Positions 24,740 to 34,266 of a stretch of 42,693 nt of DNA are shown here, one piece after another. The stretch comes from an uncultured Clostridia bacterium (GTDB lineage: Bacteria; Bacillota; Clostridia; Christensenellales; UBA1242). Within the stretch, counting starts at the first letter, position 1. Each line of letters opens with the position of its first letter. The stretch is from positions 1-42,693 of the forward strand of contig CALWJU010000005.1 of NCBI GenBank assembly GCA_944381105.1. Direction: 5' to 3'. The notes below the pieces were generated by a model, which ran no database searches, was not told where the DNA came from, and was given only the letters and a program-made list of their open reading frames with translations. A program made the position numbers and the translations under genes.

Positions 24740-26215
24740 ATGGAAAAATATCAGATTTATGACGATATAAAAACAAGGACAAATGGTGATATATATATTG
24801 GTGTTGTTGGTCCTGTGCGTACAGGTAAGTCCACATTTATTACCAATTTCATGCAAAAACTTGTTTTGCCTAATATACAAGAGATTAATTCTAAACAGCG
24901 TACAATTGATGAACTGCCTCAGTCTGCTGATGGTAAAACTATTATGACAACTCAACCTCATTTCGTACCAAATGAGGCGGTCAAAATCAAAGTCGCAAAT
25001 GCCGAAATGAAAATCCGCATGATCGACTGTGTTGGTTATCTTGTCAGTGGAGTTATGGGACATACCGAAGACGAAAAGCCAAGACTTGTTAAAACTCCTT
25101 GGTCAAAGAAAGACCTGCCATTTGAAGAGGCTGCTGAACTTGGTACTACAAAAGTTATCAGAGAGCACTCGACAATAGGCATATGTGTAACTACCGACGG
25201 AAGTGTAACAGAATTGCCACGAGCAAACTATATAGAGGCAGAGGAGCGAGTTGTGAGTGAGTTAAAAGCCTGTGGAAAGCCTTTTGTGATTGTGCTTAAC
25301 TGCAAAAGTCCAAACGGCAGTGAGGCAAAGAAACTTACAAGTCAACTGAAAGAAAAATATCAAGTGCCTGTTGTTCCACTCAATGCACAAGACCTCAAAG
25401 ACGATGATGTTGACAAGGTGGTTGAGCATATTTTAATGGAATTTCCTATCACTTCTATGCAGGTTCATATGCCAGAGTGGCTCCGTGCACTTGACTATAA
25501 TAGTGAAATAATCAGCGAAATTGCAAGAGAAATGAGAAAACTTGGCTCAAACATGTATAAACTCTCTGACGCCGAAAAGAGCCAAATAGCCTTTGCTGAA
25601 AGTAATTGTTTTGATCCGATTACCGTTTCGACGATTGACGCAGGCAATGGGGTGGTTAAATTTAATGTTATTCCAAAGGAAGACCTATTCTATCATGTAT
25701 TATCTGACGAGTGCGGATGCGAAATTAAGGACGATTTTGAACTTGTAAGTTATATCAAAGAACTCGCTATCGCTAAACTTGAATATGATAAAATTAAGGA
25801 CGCTCTCCAAGAGGTAAAACAGTCGGGCTACGGTATCGTTGCTCCTAAACGAGAGGACCTCGAACTTGGCGAGCCTGAAATTATAAGACAGGGCAATCGC
25901 TTCGGTGTTAAGATTAGAGCCTCAGCACCAAGTCTGCATATTATGAGAGTTGATGTTGAAACCGAGGTTACCCCACTTGTTGGCACTGAGGACCAAAGTC
26001 AAGACCTTGCAAAAAGCCTAGTTGAACAATTTGAGAAAGATCCACAAGCGATCTGGGATACAAATATTCTCGGCAAGAGTTTATATGAACTTGTTGGCGA
26101 AAATATAAGTTCAAAGATTGTAACTATGCCATTAGAGGCACAAAAGAAAATGCGTAAGACTTTGTCAAGAATTGTAAATGAGGGTAAGGGCGGAGTTATT
26201 TGCATACTGCTTTAA
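24740..26215 (+). CDS. spoIVA: spore-coat morphogenetic ATPase SpoIVA
   Basis: A 491-residue protein that polymerises on the forespore outer membrane as the base of the coat, using ATP. The signature N-terminus 'YDDIKTRTNGDIYIGVVGPVRTGKST' carries Walker A GPVRTGKST (about residues 25-33), as in all SpoIVA proteins. Other family features are the 'GCEIKDDFELVSYIKEL' middle domain and the invariant end 'GKGGVICILL'. Length is exactly as in Bacillus and Clostridium (492). It has an AGGAGG ribosome site. Presence of this gene is the strongest single proof that the organism forms, or descends from, endospore-formers. Confidence 0.98.
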   Translation: MEKYQIYDDIKTRTNGDIYIGVVGPVRTGKSTFITNFMQKLVLPNIQEINSKQRTIDELPQSADGKTIMTTQPHFVPNEAVKIKVANAEMKIRMIDCVGYLVSGVMGHTEDEKPRLVKTPWSKKDLPFEEAAELGTTKVIREHSTIGICVTTDGSVTELPRANYIEAEERVVSELKACGKPFVIVLNCKSPNGSEAKKLTSQLKEKYQVPVVPLNAQDLKDDDVDKVVEHILMEFPITSMQVHMPEWLRALDYNSEIISEIAREMRKLGSNMYKLSDAEKSQIAFAESNCFDPITVSTIDAGNGVVKFNVIPKEDLFYHVLSDECGCEIKDDFELVSYIKELAIAKLEYDKIKDALQEVKQSGYGIVAPKREDLELGEPEIIRQGNRFGVKIRASAPSLHIMRVDVETEVTPLVGTEDQSQDLAKSLVEQFEKDPQAIWDTNILGKSLYELVGENISSKIVTMPLEAQKKMRKTLSRIVNEGKGGVICILL

Positions 26216-26231
26216 GACATATTCAAAAAAT

Positions 26232-26268
26232 AACCTTTTAAGTGAAAATACTTAGAAGGTTGTTTTTT
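26232..26268 (+). terminator. terminator after spoIVA
   Basis: A stem of about 12 bp with mismatch (AACCTTTTAAGT with ACTTAGAAGGTT) around GAAAAT, then six T. The following 260 bases to pcrA are AT-rich without a recognised gene. Confidence 0.8.
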
Positions 26269-26494
26269 GTTTGAAATTTTTATTTATCTGTTTTTATATG
26301 AATATAACATTTTTTATAAAAAATATCGTTAAATTATGTGAATTTTTTGATTCATATAACTGATATTTTTGGGTTTTGGATAAAAGTTCGACTTTCCTAA
26401 TGTTGTATAAATTTAAAAGATATTGCGAGTTTTAAGATGCGAATTATGATTTTTAATAATTTAAAAATCGTCAGAAAAAACATAGCCTTTTATT

Positions 26495-26522
26495 TTGTTT
26501 TTGCGGGCAAAAATTGTATAAT
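26495..26522 (+). promoter_or_regulatory. promoter of pcrA (predicted leaderless)
   Basis: TTGTTT (26495-26500), 16-base spacer, perfect TATAAT (26517-26522), six bases, then ATG at 26529. No ribosome site is present before this ATG. Confidence 0.6.
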
Positions 26523-26528
26523 ATTTTT

Positions 26529-28730
26529 ATGGATTATTGTTTAGAAAGTTTAAATGAAGAACAACTTGCACCTCTTAAACAAATTAAGGGGGCGGTTTTG
26601 GTTACCGCTGGTGCTGGCTCTGGAAAAACTAGACTGCTCACGCATAGAGTGGCTTATTTAATAAAAGATTGTGGGGTTGATCCTTACAATATTTTGGCTA
26701 TAACCTTTACAAACAAGGCAGCAGGCGAGATGAAAAATCGTATTTCGTCCATGGTTTATGGTGCTGACAGGGTTTGGATATCTACCTTTCACTCTATGTG
26801 TGCAAAGATTTTAAGGCGGGATATAGACCTACTTAAACCTTTCACAAAGGACTTTTCTATTTATAGCGAGAGTGATAGCGACAAGGTGCTAAAAGAGATT
26901 ATATCACAGCATAGTGACGGAGATGATAAAATCAAAAAGGCGGTAGTCAAGCACTTATCAAATTGGAAGAATGGCAGTCAAACGCTTGAAGACTATCTTT
27001 CTACTCACGAGGACTCTTTTGATATGGACAAGATTGGCGAGATTATAAGGGAATATCAAAACAGGTTAAAGAAGAATAATGCTCTCGATTTTGATGACCT
27101 TCTCTGTAAAACTGTCGAACTTTTTAAAACTTTTCCTGAGGTATTAAATTATTATGCTAATCGCTTTGAATACATTTTGGTGGATGAGTTTCAGGACACA
27201 AATGTCGTTCAATATAATCTTGTCAAGATGCTCTCCTCCGTCCATGGCAACCTGTTTGTTGTGGGAGATGAGGACCAGTGCATTTACTCATGGCGTGGGG
27301 CTAACTTTCAAAACATTTTCAACTTAAAGAAAGATTTCCCAGACGTAAAGGTATTTAAACTTGAAAGAAATTACCGCTCAACCGATGAGATAATCAAAGT
27401 TGCAAACAATGTTATAAAAAATAATAGTACTCGCCTTAACAAAAATATGTGGACTGACAAAAAAGGTGGAGAGAAACCAACACTATACAATGCCTATGAT
27501 GAGAAAGATGAGGCGCTTTATGTTGCTAAGACGATAGCAATGCTTAAAGGACAGGGCTATGAATATAGCGACATGGCTGTACTGATGAGAATGAATGCTC
27601 TGTCTCGTAGTTTTGAGGAGGCATTTTTACTATATAATATTCCGCATCGAATATTCGGCGGATTTAAGTTCTATGAAAGGGTGGAGATAAAGAACGTGAT
27701 AGGCTATCTTAGACTTTTTACCAATCCTAAGGATGACGTATCCTTTGCAAGAATAATCAATTTTCCAAAAAGAGGCATAGGAGACGGAACACTTGCAAAA
27801 CTTCAATCGCTTGATGAGGGCAAGTCTCTTTTAGAAAATGTCCTATCTGAAAATTTAAAGTCAAATCAAGCCCTATGTAAAAAATTTGCAACCTTTATTG
27901 AGGGATACAAAAAGGCAGAGAATTGCCCGCAAAAGCCTCTTTCTAAGTTTGTTGAAAATTTGCTAAACGCCTTTAAAATTAGAGAGGCTTACAACATCAA
28001 GGATGAAGAGGAGATGAATAGAGTTATGAATATAGAGCAGTTCGTCTCTTCTGTAAAGGAATTTGAAAGCCTTAATCCTGATTCTAGTCTTGGTGAATTT
28101 TTGGAGAGTATTACGCTAAGTTCTGATACAGACGACATAGGAAGCGAAGGCATGGTAACAATTGCAACAGTGCATGCAGTAAAGGGACTTGAATTTAGGG
28201 TGGTCTTTGTCATAGGACTTGAAGAGGGAATATTCCCTATTTCTCGGGCACTTAACAATAGTTATGAACTTGAAGAGGAACGCCGTCTTATGTACGTTGC
28301 ACTAACTCGTGCCGAGGAGAGACTATATTTATCGCATGCCTCCAAACGCTATCTCTATAAAGAGAGTCAATATCAAACACCTAGCAGATTTTGCAGAGAA
28401 CTTGGATTGTTATCTCTTGAAAAACCGAATATTAGTATCGAACGTGATAGGTTATATGGTGGCGGATACGAGAGAAAGAGAGAGTGGGTGCAAGATCGTG
28501 CAGACAACAACAAAAATCTATTTGATAAATCGCAGATATTAAAAAAACGAGAGGAAAAGCCTAAAAAGGATGTATCAGTCTACAAAGTGGGGCAAAGGGT
28601 TAGACATCCGAGATATGAGGAGGGAGAAATAGTCTATATATCTGATGACGGACTTGTCGGAGATATTGTGTTTGATAATTTTGGAAAGAAATGCCTTATG
28701 CTTGAACTTGCCCCTCTTGAAATAATATGA
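26529..28730 (+). CDS. pcrA: ATP-dependent DNA helicase PcrA (UvrD family)
   Basis: A 733-residue superfamily-1A helicase for repair and removal of RecA or RNA polymerase blocks. Motif Q/Ia start is LNEEQLAPL, Walker A is GAGSGKT near residues 33-40, motif II is VDEFQDTN, motif III is DQCIYSWRGA, and the later ones are 'VHAVKGLEFRVVFVIGLEEG' (V) and 'RRLMYVALTRAEERLYL' (VI). The C-terminal Tudor-like domain (VYKVGQRVRHPRYEEGEI) that touches RNA polymerase is kept. I start it at ATG 26529, not at a TTG five codons upstream, which lies in the -10 box. pcrA-ligA adjacency is typical of Firmicutes. Confidence 0.96.
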   Translation: MDYCLESLNEEQLAPLKQIKGAVLVTAGAGSGKTRLLTHRVAYLIKDCGVDPYNILAITFTNKAAGEMKNRISSMVYGADRVWISTFHSMCAKILRRDIDLLKPFTKDFSIYSESDSDKVLKEIISQHSDGDDKIKKAVVKHLSNWKNGSQTLEDYLSTHEDSFDMDKIGEIIREYQNRLKKNNALDFDDLLCKTVELFKTFPEVLNYYANRFEYILVDEFQDTNVVQYNLVKMLSSVHGNLFVVGDEDQCIYSWRGANFQNIFNLKKDFPDVKVFKLERNYRSTDEIIKVANNVIKNNSTRLNKNMWTDKKGGEKPTLYNAYDEKDEALYVAKTIAMLKGQGYEYSDMAVLMRMNALSRSFEEAFLLYNIPHRIFGGFKFYERVEIKNVIGYLRLFTNPKDDVSFARIINFPKRGIGDGTLAKLQSLDEGKSLLENVLSENLKSNQALCKKFATFIEGYKKAENCPQKPLSKFVENLLNAFKIREAYNIKDEEEMNRVMNIEQFVSSVKEFESLNPDSSLGEFLESITLSSDTDDIGSEGMVTIATVHAVKGLEFRVVFVIGLEEGIFPISRALNNSYELEEERRLMYVALTRAEERLYLSHASKRYLYKESQYQTPSRFCRELGLLSLEKPNISIERDRLYGGGYERKREWVQDRADNNKNLFDKSQILKKREEKPKKDVSVYKVGQRVRHPRYEEGEIVYISDDGLVGDIVFDNFGKKCLMLELAPLEII

Positions 28731-28829
28731 TATTAAAATTTTATACACAAGGATATATTTTACTAAAAAGGTGTAAAATTAAATTCAAATTTAAAAATTT
28801 CAATGCAATAAAATAATTTAGGTGAAGAT

Positions 28830-30791
28830 ATGGCAGAATTAGACAACAAAATAGAGGAAATGAAAGAATTAATTAAAGAAATAGATAAGCATAATTATAA
28901 TTATTATGTTCTAGACAAGCCAACTATTTCTGACAGTGAGTATGACAGGCTCTATTATCATCTTGTCGACCTTGAAAAAGAGACAGGGGTTATTTTGCCG
29001 TACTCTCCAACACAACGTGTAGGAGATAGGGTGCTTGACGGCTTTACAAAAAAACGTCATGAAGTCAACCTCTATTCGCTCAACAAAGTACGAGATTTTG
29101 AGGTTCTTGAAGATTGGGTTAATGATATGCAAAAGTTGAGCGGTGGCACTGACTTTGCTGTTGAATATAAATTTGACGGACTTAATCTTGTTATCGAGTA
29201 CCATGATGGCGTCTATTTCTCTGCTACGACAAGAGGAAATGGAACAATCGGTGAGGATGTTACCGAGCAAGTTAGGACAATTCGCTCTGTTCCTCTTAAA
29301 ATAAATTTTAGAGGCAGGCTGATTGTACAAGGCGAGGGAATGATGACAAATAAAAGTTTTGCTGAGTATAACAAGACTGCCAGCGAAAAACTCAAAAATC
29401 CTCGAAATGCTGTTGCTGGTGCAATTAGAAATTTGGACGTTAGAGAGACGGCAAAACGCAAACTTGATTTCTTTTGTTATTCTATTCTGCTGTGTGAGGG
29501 TAGGGAATTTAACACGCAAAAGGAAATGCATGATTTTCTAGTAGAAAATGGTTTTCAAACGGGCAACTATTTTAAGATATGCAAAGATGTGCATGAGATA
29601 ATTCATTGCATAAATGAGGTCGACGTTATAAAAAGTAAGATAGACGTAATGATTGATGGTATGGTTATAAAAATAAATAAGGTCAGTCCTCGTCAAGAGA
29701 TAGGCTTTACTGCCAAATTTCCTAAATGGGCAGTCGCTTACAAGTTTGAGGCACAAGAGGCGACAACACTTTTGAAATCTGTAACGTGGCAGGTGGGGAG
29801 AAGCGGACGTGTTACACCTATTGCCGAACTTGAACCTGTCGAACTTGCAGGTGCGACCATAAAGCGTGCAACACTCAACAATATCGATGATATCAGACGA
29901 AAAGATGTGTTTGAGAACTGCCGTGTCTTTGTTAGACGTAGCAATGAAGTTATTCCTGAAATAATGGGACTTGCCGAGAAATTTGACGATTCAAGACAGA
30001 TAGACGAGCCTATCTTTTGTCCGTGCTGTCATAGCATGCTTGTTAAAAAAGGACCTCTTCTTTACTGTACAAATCACTTAGGTTGCAAAGAACAAGTGGT
30101 GGACAGGCTTAGTCATTTCGCAAGCAGAGACGCTTTCAATATTGAGGGGCTATCAGAAAAGACTTGCGGGGTATTTTATGACAAGTTGAATGTTAGGCGT
30201 CTAAGTGATATTTTTAAGATTAAAGAAGAAGATTTATTAAAACTTGATAAATTTAAAGAAAAAAAGGCTCAAAATATAATAAATTCTATTAAAAACAGCA
30301 AAAATATTGAATTTTCAAGATTTTTGTATGCGCTTGGAATAGCAGAAGTTGGAAACAAGACAGCAAAGGATATCGCACGAAACTTTAAAAATCTGACCGC
30401 TCTTGAAGATGCGTCAAAAGAGGATATTGTAAAGATTGAAGATATTGGGGATGTGATTGCGGAAACTGTGGTCGCTTACTTTAAAGATAAGGATAATTTA
30501 GATGAAATACAAAATCTTTTTGATGCTGGCGTAAAGATTATTGAGAGCGAAAAAGTTGAAAGTAATAAAAACATAGAGGGTAAAACCTTTGTCTTGACAG
30601 GCACTTTAACAAGACCTAGGAAAGAAATTGAAGATTTAATTGAGTCGCTAGGTGGCAAGACGAGTTCTTCTGTGTCAAAGAATACCGATTATTGTCTTGC
30701 TGGACAGTCGGCTGGAAGCAAACTTGATAAGGCAAGGTCGCTAAATGTAAAAATTATAAACGAGGAAGAATTTTTCGATCTTATTAAATAA
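28830..30791 (+). CDS. ligA: NAD-dependent DNA ligase LigA
   Basis: A 653-residue replicative ligase that seals nicks with NAD. Domain Ia (YxxD..YD, residues 1-60) is followed by the nucleotidyltransferase domain with the adenylated Lys114 in KFDG. The OB fold carries 'NNIDDIRRKDVF' motifs; the four-Cys zinc finger (CPCC ... CTNHLGC) lies near residues 395-420; helix-hairpin-helix repeats follow; the C-terminal BRCT domain (about 575-653) has 'GKTFVLTGTLTRPRKEI'. All family elements are present at normal length. An AGGTGAA ribosome site precedes the ATG. Confidence 0.98.
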   Translation: MAELDNKIEEMKELIKEIDKHNYNYYVLDKPTISDSEYDRLYYHLVDLEKETGVILPYSPTQRVGDRVLDGFTKKRHEVNLYSLNKVRDFEVLEDWVNDMQKLSGGTDFAVEYKFDGLNLVIEYHDGVYFSATTRGNGTIGEDVTEQVRTIRSVPLKINFRGRLIVQGEGMMTNKSFAEYNKTASEKLKNPRNAVAGAIRNLDVRETAKRKLDFFCYSILLCEGREFNTQKEMHDFLVENGFQTGNYFKICKDVHEIIHCINEVDVIKSKIDVMIDGMVIKINKVSPRQEIGFTAKFPKWAVAYKFEAQEATTLLKSVTWQVGRSGRVTPIAELEPVELAGATIKRATLNNIDDIRRKDVFENCRVFVRRSNEVIPEIMGLAEKFDDSRQIDEPIFCPCCHSMLVKKGPLLYCTNHLGCKEQVVDRLSHFASRDAFNIEGLSEKTCGVFYDKLNVRRLSDIFKIKEEDLLKLDKFKEKKAQNIINSIKNSKNIEFSRFLYALGIAEVGNKTAKDIARNFKNLTALEDASKEDIVKIEDIGDVIAETVVAYFKDKDNLDEIQNLFDAGVKIIESEKVESNKNIEGKTFVLTGTLTRPRKEIEDLIESLGGKTSSSVSKNTDYCLAGQSAGSKLDKARSLNVKIINEEEFFDLIK

Positions 30792-30960
30792 ATGATAGTG
30801 ATTTTTAGTCTGATATATCAAAACTAGACTATTATATCAAATAATTAAAGCAATTTTTAAATAAAAAATTAAACAAACCATAAAAAAGTAAAATCAATTA
30901 AGAAAGATAATATTGACTTTTTTTAGTTTTATTTTATAATAACTATCAAAGAGGGAAAAT

Positions 30961-31389
30961 ATGATTACAAATGTAAACACCAAATGGTACTTCAATGGAG
31001 AAGAGGTAAAGAATGTTGATGAGTTTATACAAAATTTATCAGATGAAAATTTGGATAGATTTATATGGGCAATGGATAAATATTATAAAAAACAACAGGA
31101 TAAAGGTTTGAAACTTATAATAAAAGATTTGGGAGCGACCTTGTTTGTTGTTGCAAGTGATTCTCTAATAATAGCCTCAAATTTTAATGATGGCAATGTT
31201 AAAAATATTCTCTTAGGTGTGGGACTTGCCACCTTTATCCCTGCAATTATAGGGACGCTGAAAATAAAGTCAAAGCAAAAAAAGCATAACAATCAAATTG
31301 TAGAACCTGCAAAAGAGATTATAGAAAAACTAATAAAGCAAAAAGAAATGAGACAACTTGGAAAAGATGTTTTTTCTGATTTATACTAA
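30961..31389 (+). CDS. small two-helix membrane protein, unknown
   Basis: A 142-residue protein. Residues 1-50 are soluble and charged with several Trp/Tyr, two hydrophobic stretches follow (about 56-70 and 80-100), and the C-terminus is a charged helix. An AGAGGG ribosome site and a terminator bound it as a single gene between ligA and an OGG-type glycosylase. I recognise no family; its N-terminal 'TKWYFNGEEVKNVDEF' resembles no known motif to me. It is probably a small inner-membrane protein. Confidence 0.68.
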   Translation: MITNVNTKWYFNGEEVKNVDEFIQNLSDENLDRFIWAMDKYYKKQQDKGLKLIIKDLGATLFVVASDSLIIASNFNDGNVKNILLGVGLATFIPAIIGTLKIKSKQKKHNNQIVEPAKEIIEKLIKQKEMRQLGKDVFSDLY

Positions 31390-31390
31390 T

Positions 31391-31413
31391 AAAAACCATT
31401 TTATGTGGTTTTT
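31391..31413 (+). terminator. terminator after gene 30961
   Basis: AAAAACCA (31391-31398) with TGGTTTTT (31406-31413), 7-base loop, T-rich tail. Confidence 0.8.
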
Positions 31414-31435
31414 ATTTTTAAATTAAGGGGTAAAA

Positions 31436-32257
31436 ATGATATACACGATAGAAAAAGAATACATAAAGGTTATAGATAAAAGTGAGTTTAATATAGAACA
31501 TATCCTAGAATGTGGGCAGGTTTTTTGCTTTAACAAGAAAGATAATGGCTATGAGGTCTTTCCACAAGACAAATATGCTTTTGTTGTGGAAGAAGAGGAT
31601 TGTTATAAGATTTTTACGGAGGACAAAAATTACTTTGTTAAATACTTTGACTTAGATAGAAATTATAGCAAAGTAAAAGAGGAACTAAATAAGCACAAAA
31701 TTATGCAAGAGCCTATTGAATTTGGCTATGGGATACGAATATTAAAACAAGACCTATTTGAAACTTTAATATCCTTTATTATTTCTGCAAACAACAACAT
31801 AAAGAGAATAAAACTGATACTAAATAATTTAAGGAAAAATTTAAGTGAGGACGGCAAGAGTTTTCCTTCTTATGACCAGTTAAAATCTTGCGACGAACAA
31901 TTTTTCAAACAAATGGGAGCAGGGTATAGGGCAAGTTACCTCTATAAAGTGCTTAGACAAATTACTCCAAAACAACTTGAAGAGTACTCGTCTTTGAATA
32001 CAGATGCTCTTCGAGAAAAACTAATTTTGCTTAGCGGAGTAGGTTCAAAGGTGGCTGACTGCATACTGCTTTTCGGGTTTAATAGATTTGACGTCTTTCC
32101 TGTCGACACATGGATACAGAAGATGTATAACTCCTTTTATTCTCCTCTTGAAAATCGAAGGATGATATCAAAAATTTTAGTCAAACAGTTTAGCAAACAA
32201 TCTGGTTTTGCTCAACAATATCTTTTTTATTACCAACGCTCTTTTTTGAAAAAATAG
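31436..32257 (+). CDS. 8-oxoguanine DNA glycosylase/AP lyase, OGG1-like
   Basis: A 273-residue base-excision repair enzyme of the OGG1 type, unlike MutM. The N-terminal OGG domain covers residues 15-95 (CGQVFCF near 26-32), followed by a helical glycosylase core ('LISFIISANNNIKRI', about 111-125). The helix-hairpin-helix segment ends in the catalytic pair: Lys205 in GVGSKVADC and Asp224 in FPVDTWI, exactly as in OGG1 (Lys249, Asp268). This family, common in Clostridia, removes oxidised guanine. AGGGG upstream of the ATG is a good ribosome site. The usual spelled name is ogg, but I leave the symbol open. Confidence 0.92.
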   Translation: MIYTIEKEYIKVIDKSEFNIEHILECGQVFCFNKKDNGYEVFPQDKYAFVVEEEDCYKIFTEDKNYFVKYFDLDRNYSKVKEELNKHKIMQEPIEFGYGIRILKQDLFETLISFIISANNNIKRIKLILNNLRKNLSEDGKSFPSYDQLKSCDEQFFKQMGAGYRASYLYKVLRQITPKQLEEYSSLNTDALREKLILLSGVGSKVADCILLFGFNRFDVFPVDTWIQKMYNSFYSPLENRRMISKILVKQFSKQSGFAQQYLFYYQRSFLKK

Positions 32258-32326
32258 TTATTAAAAACTGCTAAATTTAGTTTAAAGATTAAAGGTTTTA
32301 TTTTTAAAATCATTAAAATTAGGGTA

Positions 32327-32355
32327 TTTACATAGCAAAAATTTTGTGATATAAT
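32327..32355 (+). promoter_or_regulatory. promoter of the floA-era operon
   Basis: TTTACA (32327-32332), exact 17-base spacer, perfect TATAAT (32350-32355). The GGAGGAG ribosome site starts seven bases after the -10, so the 5' leader would be only about ten bases. Confidence 0.72.
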
Positions 32356-32371
32356 ACTCTTGGAGGAGATA

Positions 32372-33400
32372 ATGAAATCTTTAATGTTAGTTTTTGGAAC
32401 AACTGAGATAGTGCTTGTATCTGTTTTTGGCATGTTGGCTCTTATTATATTTTTATATTATTGTTTTGTTCCTTTTAAATTGTTTTTAAACGCACTTTTT
32501 GCAGGTTGCTACATACCTAGTTTTAAACTTTTAAATTTAAAAAACAGAAAATTGAATGTAAAGGATATTGTTTCAGCCTATATTTTAGCAAAAAAGTCAA
32601 ATAAAAAGTTGACGCTTAATCAAATAGAGACTTTGATTAAAGGTGGAGGAAATGCAAGCAATGTTATCAATGCTATCAACCTTGCCGAAAAGTCCAATCT
32701 AAATCTTGACTATAATCTAGCCTCAGCAATAGAACTCTCTTCAAAGGATGTGCTAAAATGCGTAAATGAGGCTATTGTTTCAAAGGTTGTCGAGGTTACA
32801 GATATTCGAGGTTTTGCAAGAGACAATCAAGAGGTAATTGTAGGTTGTAAATTTTCTGTTAAACTTAAACTAGATAAATACCTAACTGGTCTTGGGCTTG
32901 ACGACTTAAAAAACAATGTTCAAGCGTGGATAATGGAAAATATTTCAAAGTCAGTGGGCAGTAGTGATATTTTGTCAGAGCCAAACAAGGCATTACTCAG
33001 CAACCTCGATTTTAGCGTTGTGGCTAAAAAATCTATGTATGACCTTATTGATATAAATATTCTTTCAGTTGACCTTGGACGAAATTTAAATGCTGAAAAT
33101 GAGATAAAAAATGCTGAAAAAGAGAAAATTTACGCTCAGATTGAGGCAGAAAAGAGAAAAAATGCAGAAGAAGTTCGAGAAATTCAAATGAGAAGTAAGA
33201 CTGAGGAAATGAAGGGTGAGGTGTTAAAGGCTGAGGCAGAAGTTCCGCAGGCAATTTCACAGGCTATTAAAGAAGGCAGATTCTCAGTTATGGACTACTA
33301 TAAACTTATGAACTTGCAGGCAGATACCGCACTAAGAAAGGCAATTATCAGCGACAACAAAAATTCATTTTCAGATGACGATGAAGGAGATTTATTCTAA
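32372..33400 (+). CDS. floA: flotillin-like scaffold protein FloA (YqfA)
   Basis: A 342-residue membrane scaffold of functional microdomains. An N-terminal hairpin helix (about residues 6-35) is followed by the family's 'GCYIPSFKLLNLKNRKLNVKDIVSAYI', the SPFH-like domain with 'RGFARDNQEVIVGC', and the Glu/Ala-rich flotillin repeat (about 235-290, EAEKRKNAEE, EVPQAISQAI). Start is ATG 32372 with a GGAGGAG site; an in-frame TTG further upstream would include that site itself. It heads the conserved floA-yqfC-yqfD-ybeY-era order and abuts the next gene by an ATG overlap. Confidence 0.94.
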   Translation: MKSLMLVFGTTEIVLVSVFGMLALIIFLYYCFVPFKLFLNALFAGCYIPSFKLLNLKNRKLNVKDIVSAYILAKKSNKKLTLNQIETLIKGGGNASNVINAINLAEKSNLNLDYNLASAIELSSKDVLKCVNEAIVSKVVEVTDIRGFARDNQEVIVGCKFSVKLKLDKYLTGLGLDDLKNNVQAWIMENISKSVGSSDILSEPNKALLSNLDFSVVAKKSMYDLIDINILSVDLGRNLNAENEIKNAEKEKIYAQIEAEKRKNAEEVREIQMRSKTEEMKGEVLKAEAEVPQAISQAIKEGRFSVMDYYKLMNLQADTALRKAIISDNKNSFSDDDEGDLF

Positions 33401-33939
33401 TGAATACAACTTTGCTTTTATGTTTAATAGGTGGAGGAGTCTTACTTTTGTTGGTGGTGGCTATTTTGCTTATACGTAATTCTAATAAAAAGCGTTTTGA
33501 CAAATTGCAAGAGAATATAAATAAATACAAACAGGAGAGTGAAAAATACAAAACAGGGAGTGAGGGCATAGAAAATAACACTAAAATAACTCTTGCAAGC
33601 GACCAGCCAGCCAAACCGAAAGAAGAGGAAAAGCCTAATGAGAATGTAAGTCCTATTATTGAGGAGTATGATGGTGGAAATAAAAATTTAAGAAATTTAA
33701 GACAGCCAAGGAGAAACATTACAAGCGACGAAGATTTTAAACGCTTTTTAAGGAATAATGGCATAGATGCCTCTCCAAAAGAAAGCGCAAATAAAAAAGA
33801 TGAATTTGAAGATTTTTTAGACCAACACGCATATTCAAGAAGAATTATAGGGAAAGACATAATGGTAAAACTTAAAAATCTTCCACCTGAAATAAAGGCG
33901 GTAATTCTTAGCAATGTCTTTAATAAATACGATGACTAA
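33400..33939 (+). CDS. membrane-anchored protein in the FloA operon, unknown
   Basis: A 179-residue protein with an N-terminal transmembrane helix (residues 4-24), a disordered Lys/Glu/Pro-rich linker (about 30-100) and a folded C-terminal part containing 'DEDFKRFLRNNGIDASP' and 'LKNLPPEIKAVILSNVF'. It takes the position where Bacillus has the small YqfB, but is larger and not visibly related. It overlaps floA by one base, so it is co-translated and might be a partner or client of FloA. No family is recognised. Its C-terminal domain, with LPPEIK, may be helical. Confidence 0.75.
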   Translation: MNTTLLLCLIGGGVLLLLVVAILLIRNSNKKRFDKLQENINKYKQESEKYKTGSEGIENNTKITLASDQPAKPKEEEKPNENVSPIIEEYDGGNKNLRNLRQPRRNITSDEDFKRFLRNNGIDASPKESANKKDEFEDFLDQHAYSRRIIGKDIMVKLKNLPPEIKAVILSNVFNKYDD

Positions 33940-34002
33940 AATATAAAAGAAAATAACATTATAAATGAACAATTAAACGCATATCTTACAATGGAGGGGT
34001 AT

Positions 34003-34266
34003 GTGTTTAATTTTTTTGATGAGATAAAAAACAAAGCAAGCAGTATCGATAACAATTTCCTTAATGATTATAACATTTTAAATATTTCAGGAAAACTTCT
34101 TTATGTGGAGGGGCATTTAGGAGTAACAATAATTAGTGATAGCCAAATTGCTTTCAAAGTAAAGAAAGGACGAGTTGTTGTAGATGGAGAGGGGTTATTT
34201 CTTTGTGAACTTACTGACAATACCCTAACAGTACAAGGGAAAATCAACAAAATGGAGATATTTTAA
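34003..34266 (+). CDS. yqfC: sporulation protein YqfC
   Basis: An 87-residue protein of the YqfC family, made in the mother cell in known spore-formers. It contains the family's pattern of N-terminal helix, 'YNILNISGKLLYVEGHLGVTIISDSQIAFKVKKG' strand region and the final 'LQGKI'-like turn (LTVQGKINKMEIF). I chose GTG at 34003, because GGAGGGG lies just upstream; the ATG at 33991 is four codons earlier and would have this site inside it. It is coupled to yqfD by an overlap at 34266, and always neighbours yqfD in this bacterial group. Confidence 0.88.
   Translation: MFNFFDEIKNKASSIDNNFLNDYNILNISGKLLYVEGHLGVTIISDSQIAFKVKKGRVVVDGEGLFLCELTDNTLTVQGKINKMEIF

Noticed and set aside
28911..29531. 206-codon minus-strand frame within ligA
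   Set aside because: It is fully inside a clearly real gene on the other strand, with no ribosome site or family resemblance.
30806..30831. TAGTCT/AGACTA inverted repeat after ligA as terminator
   Set aside because: Only six pairs with a 14-base loop and no T-run; too weak to call.
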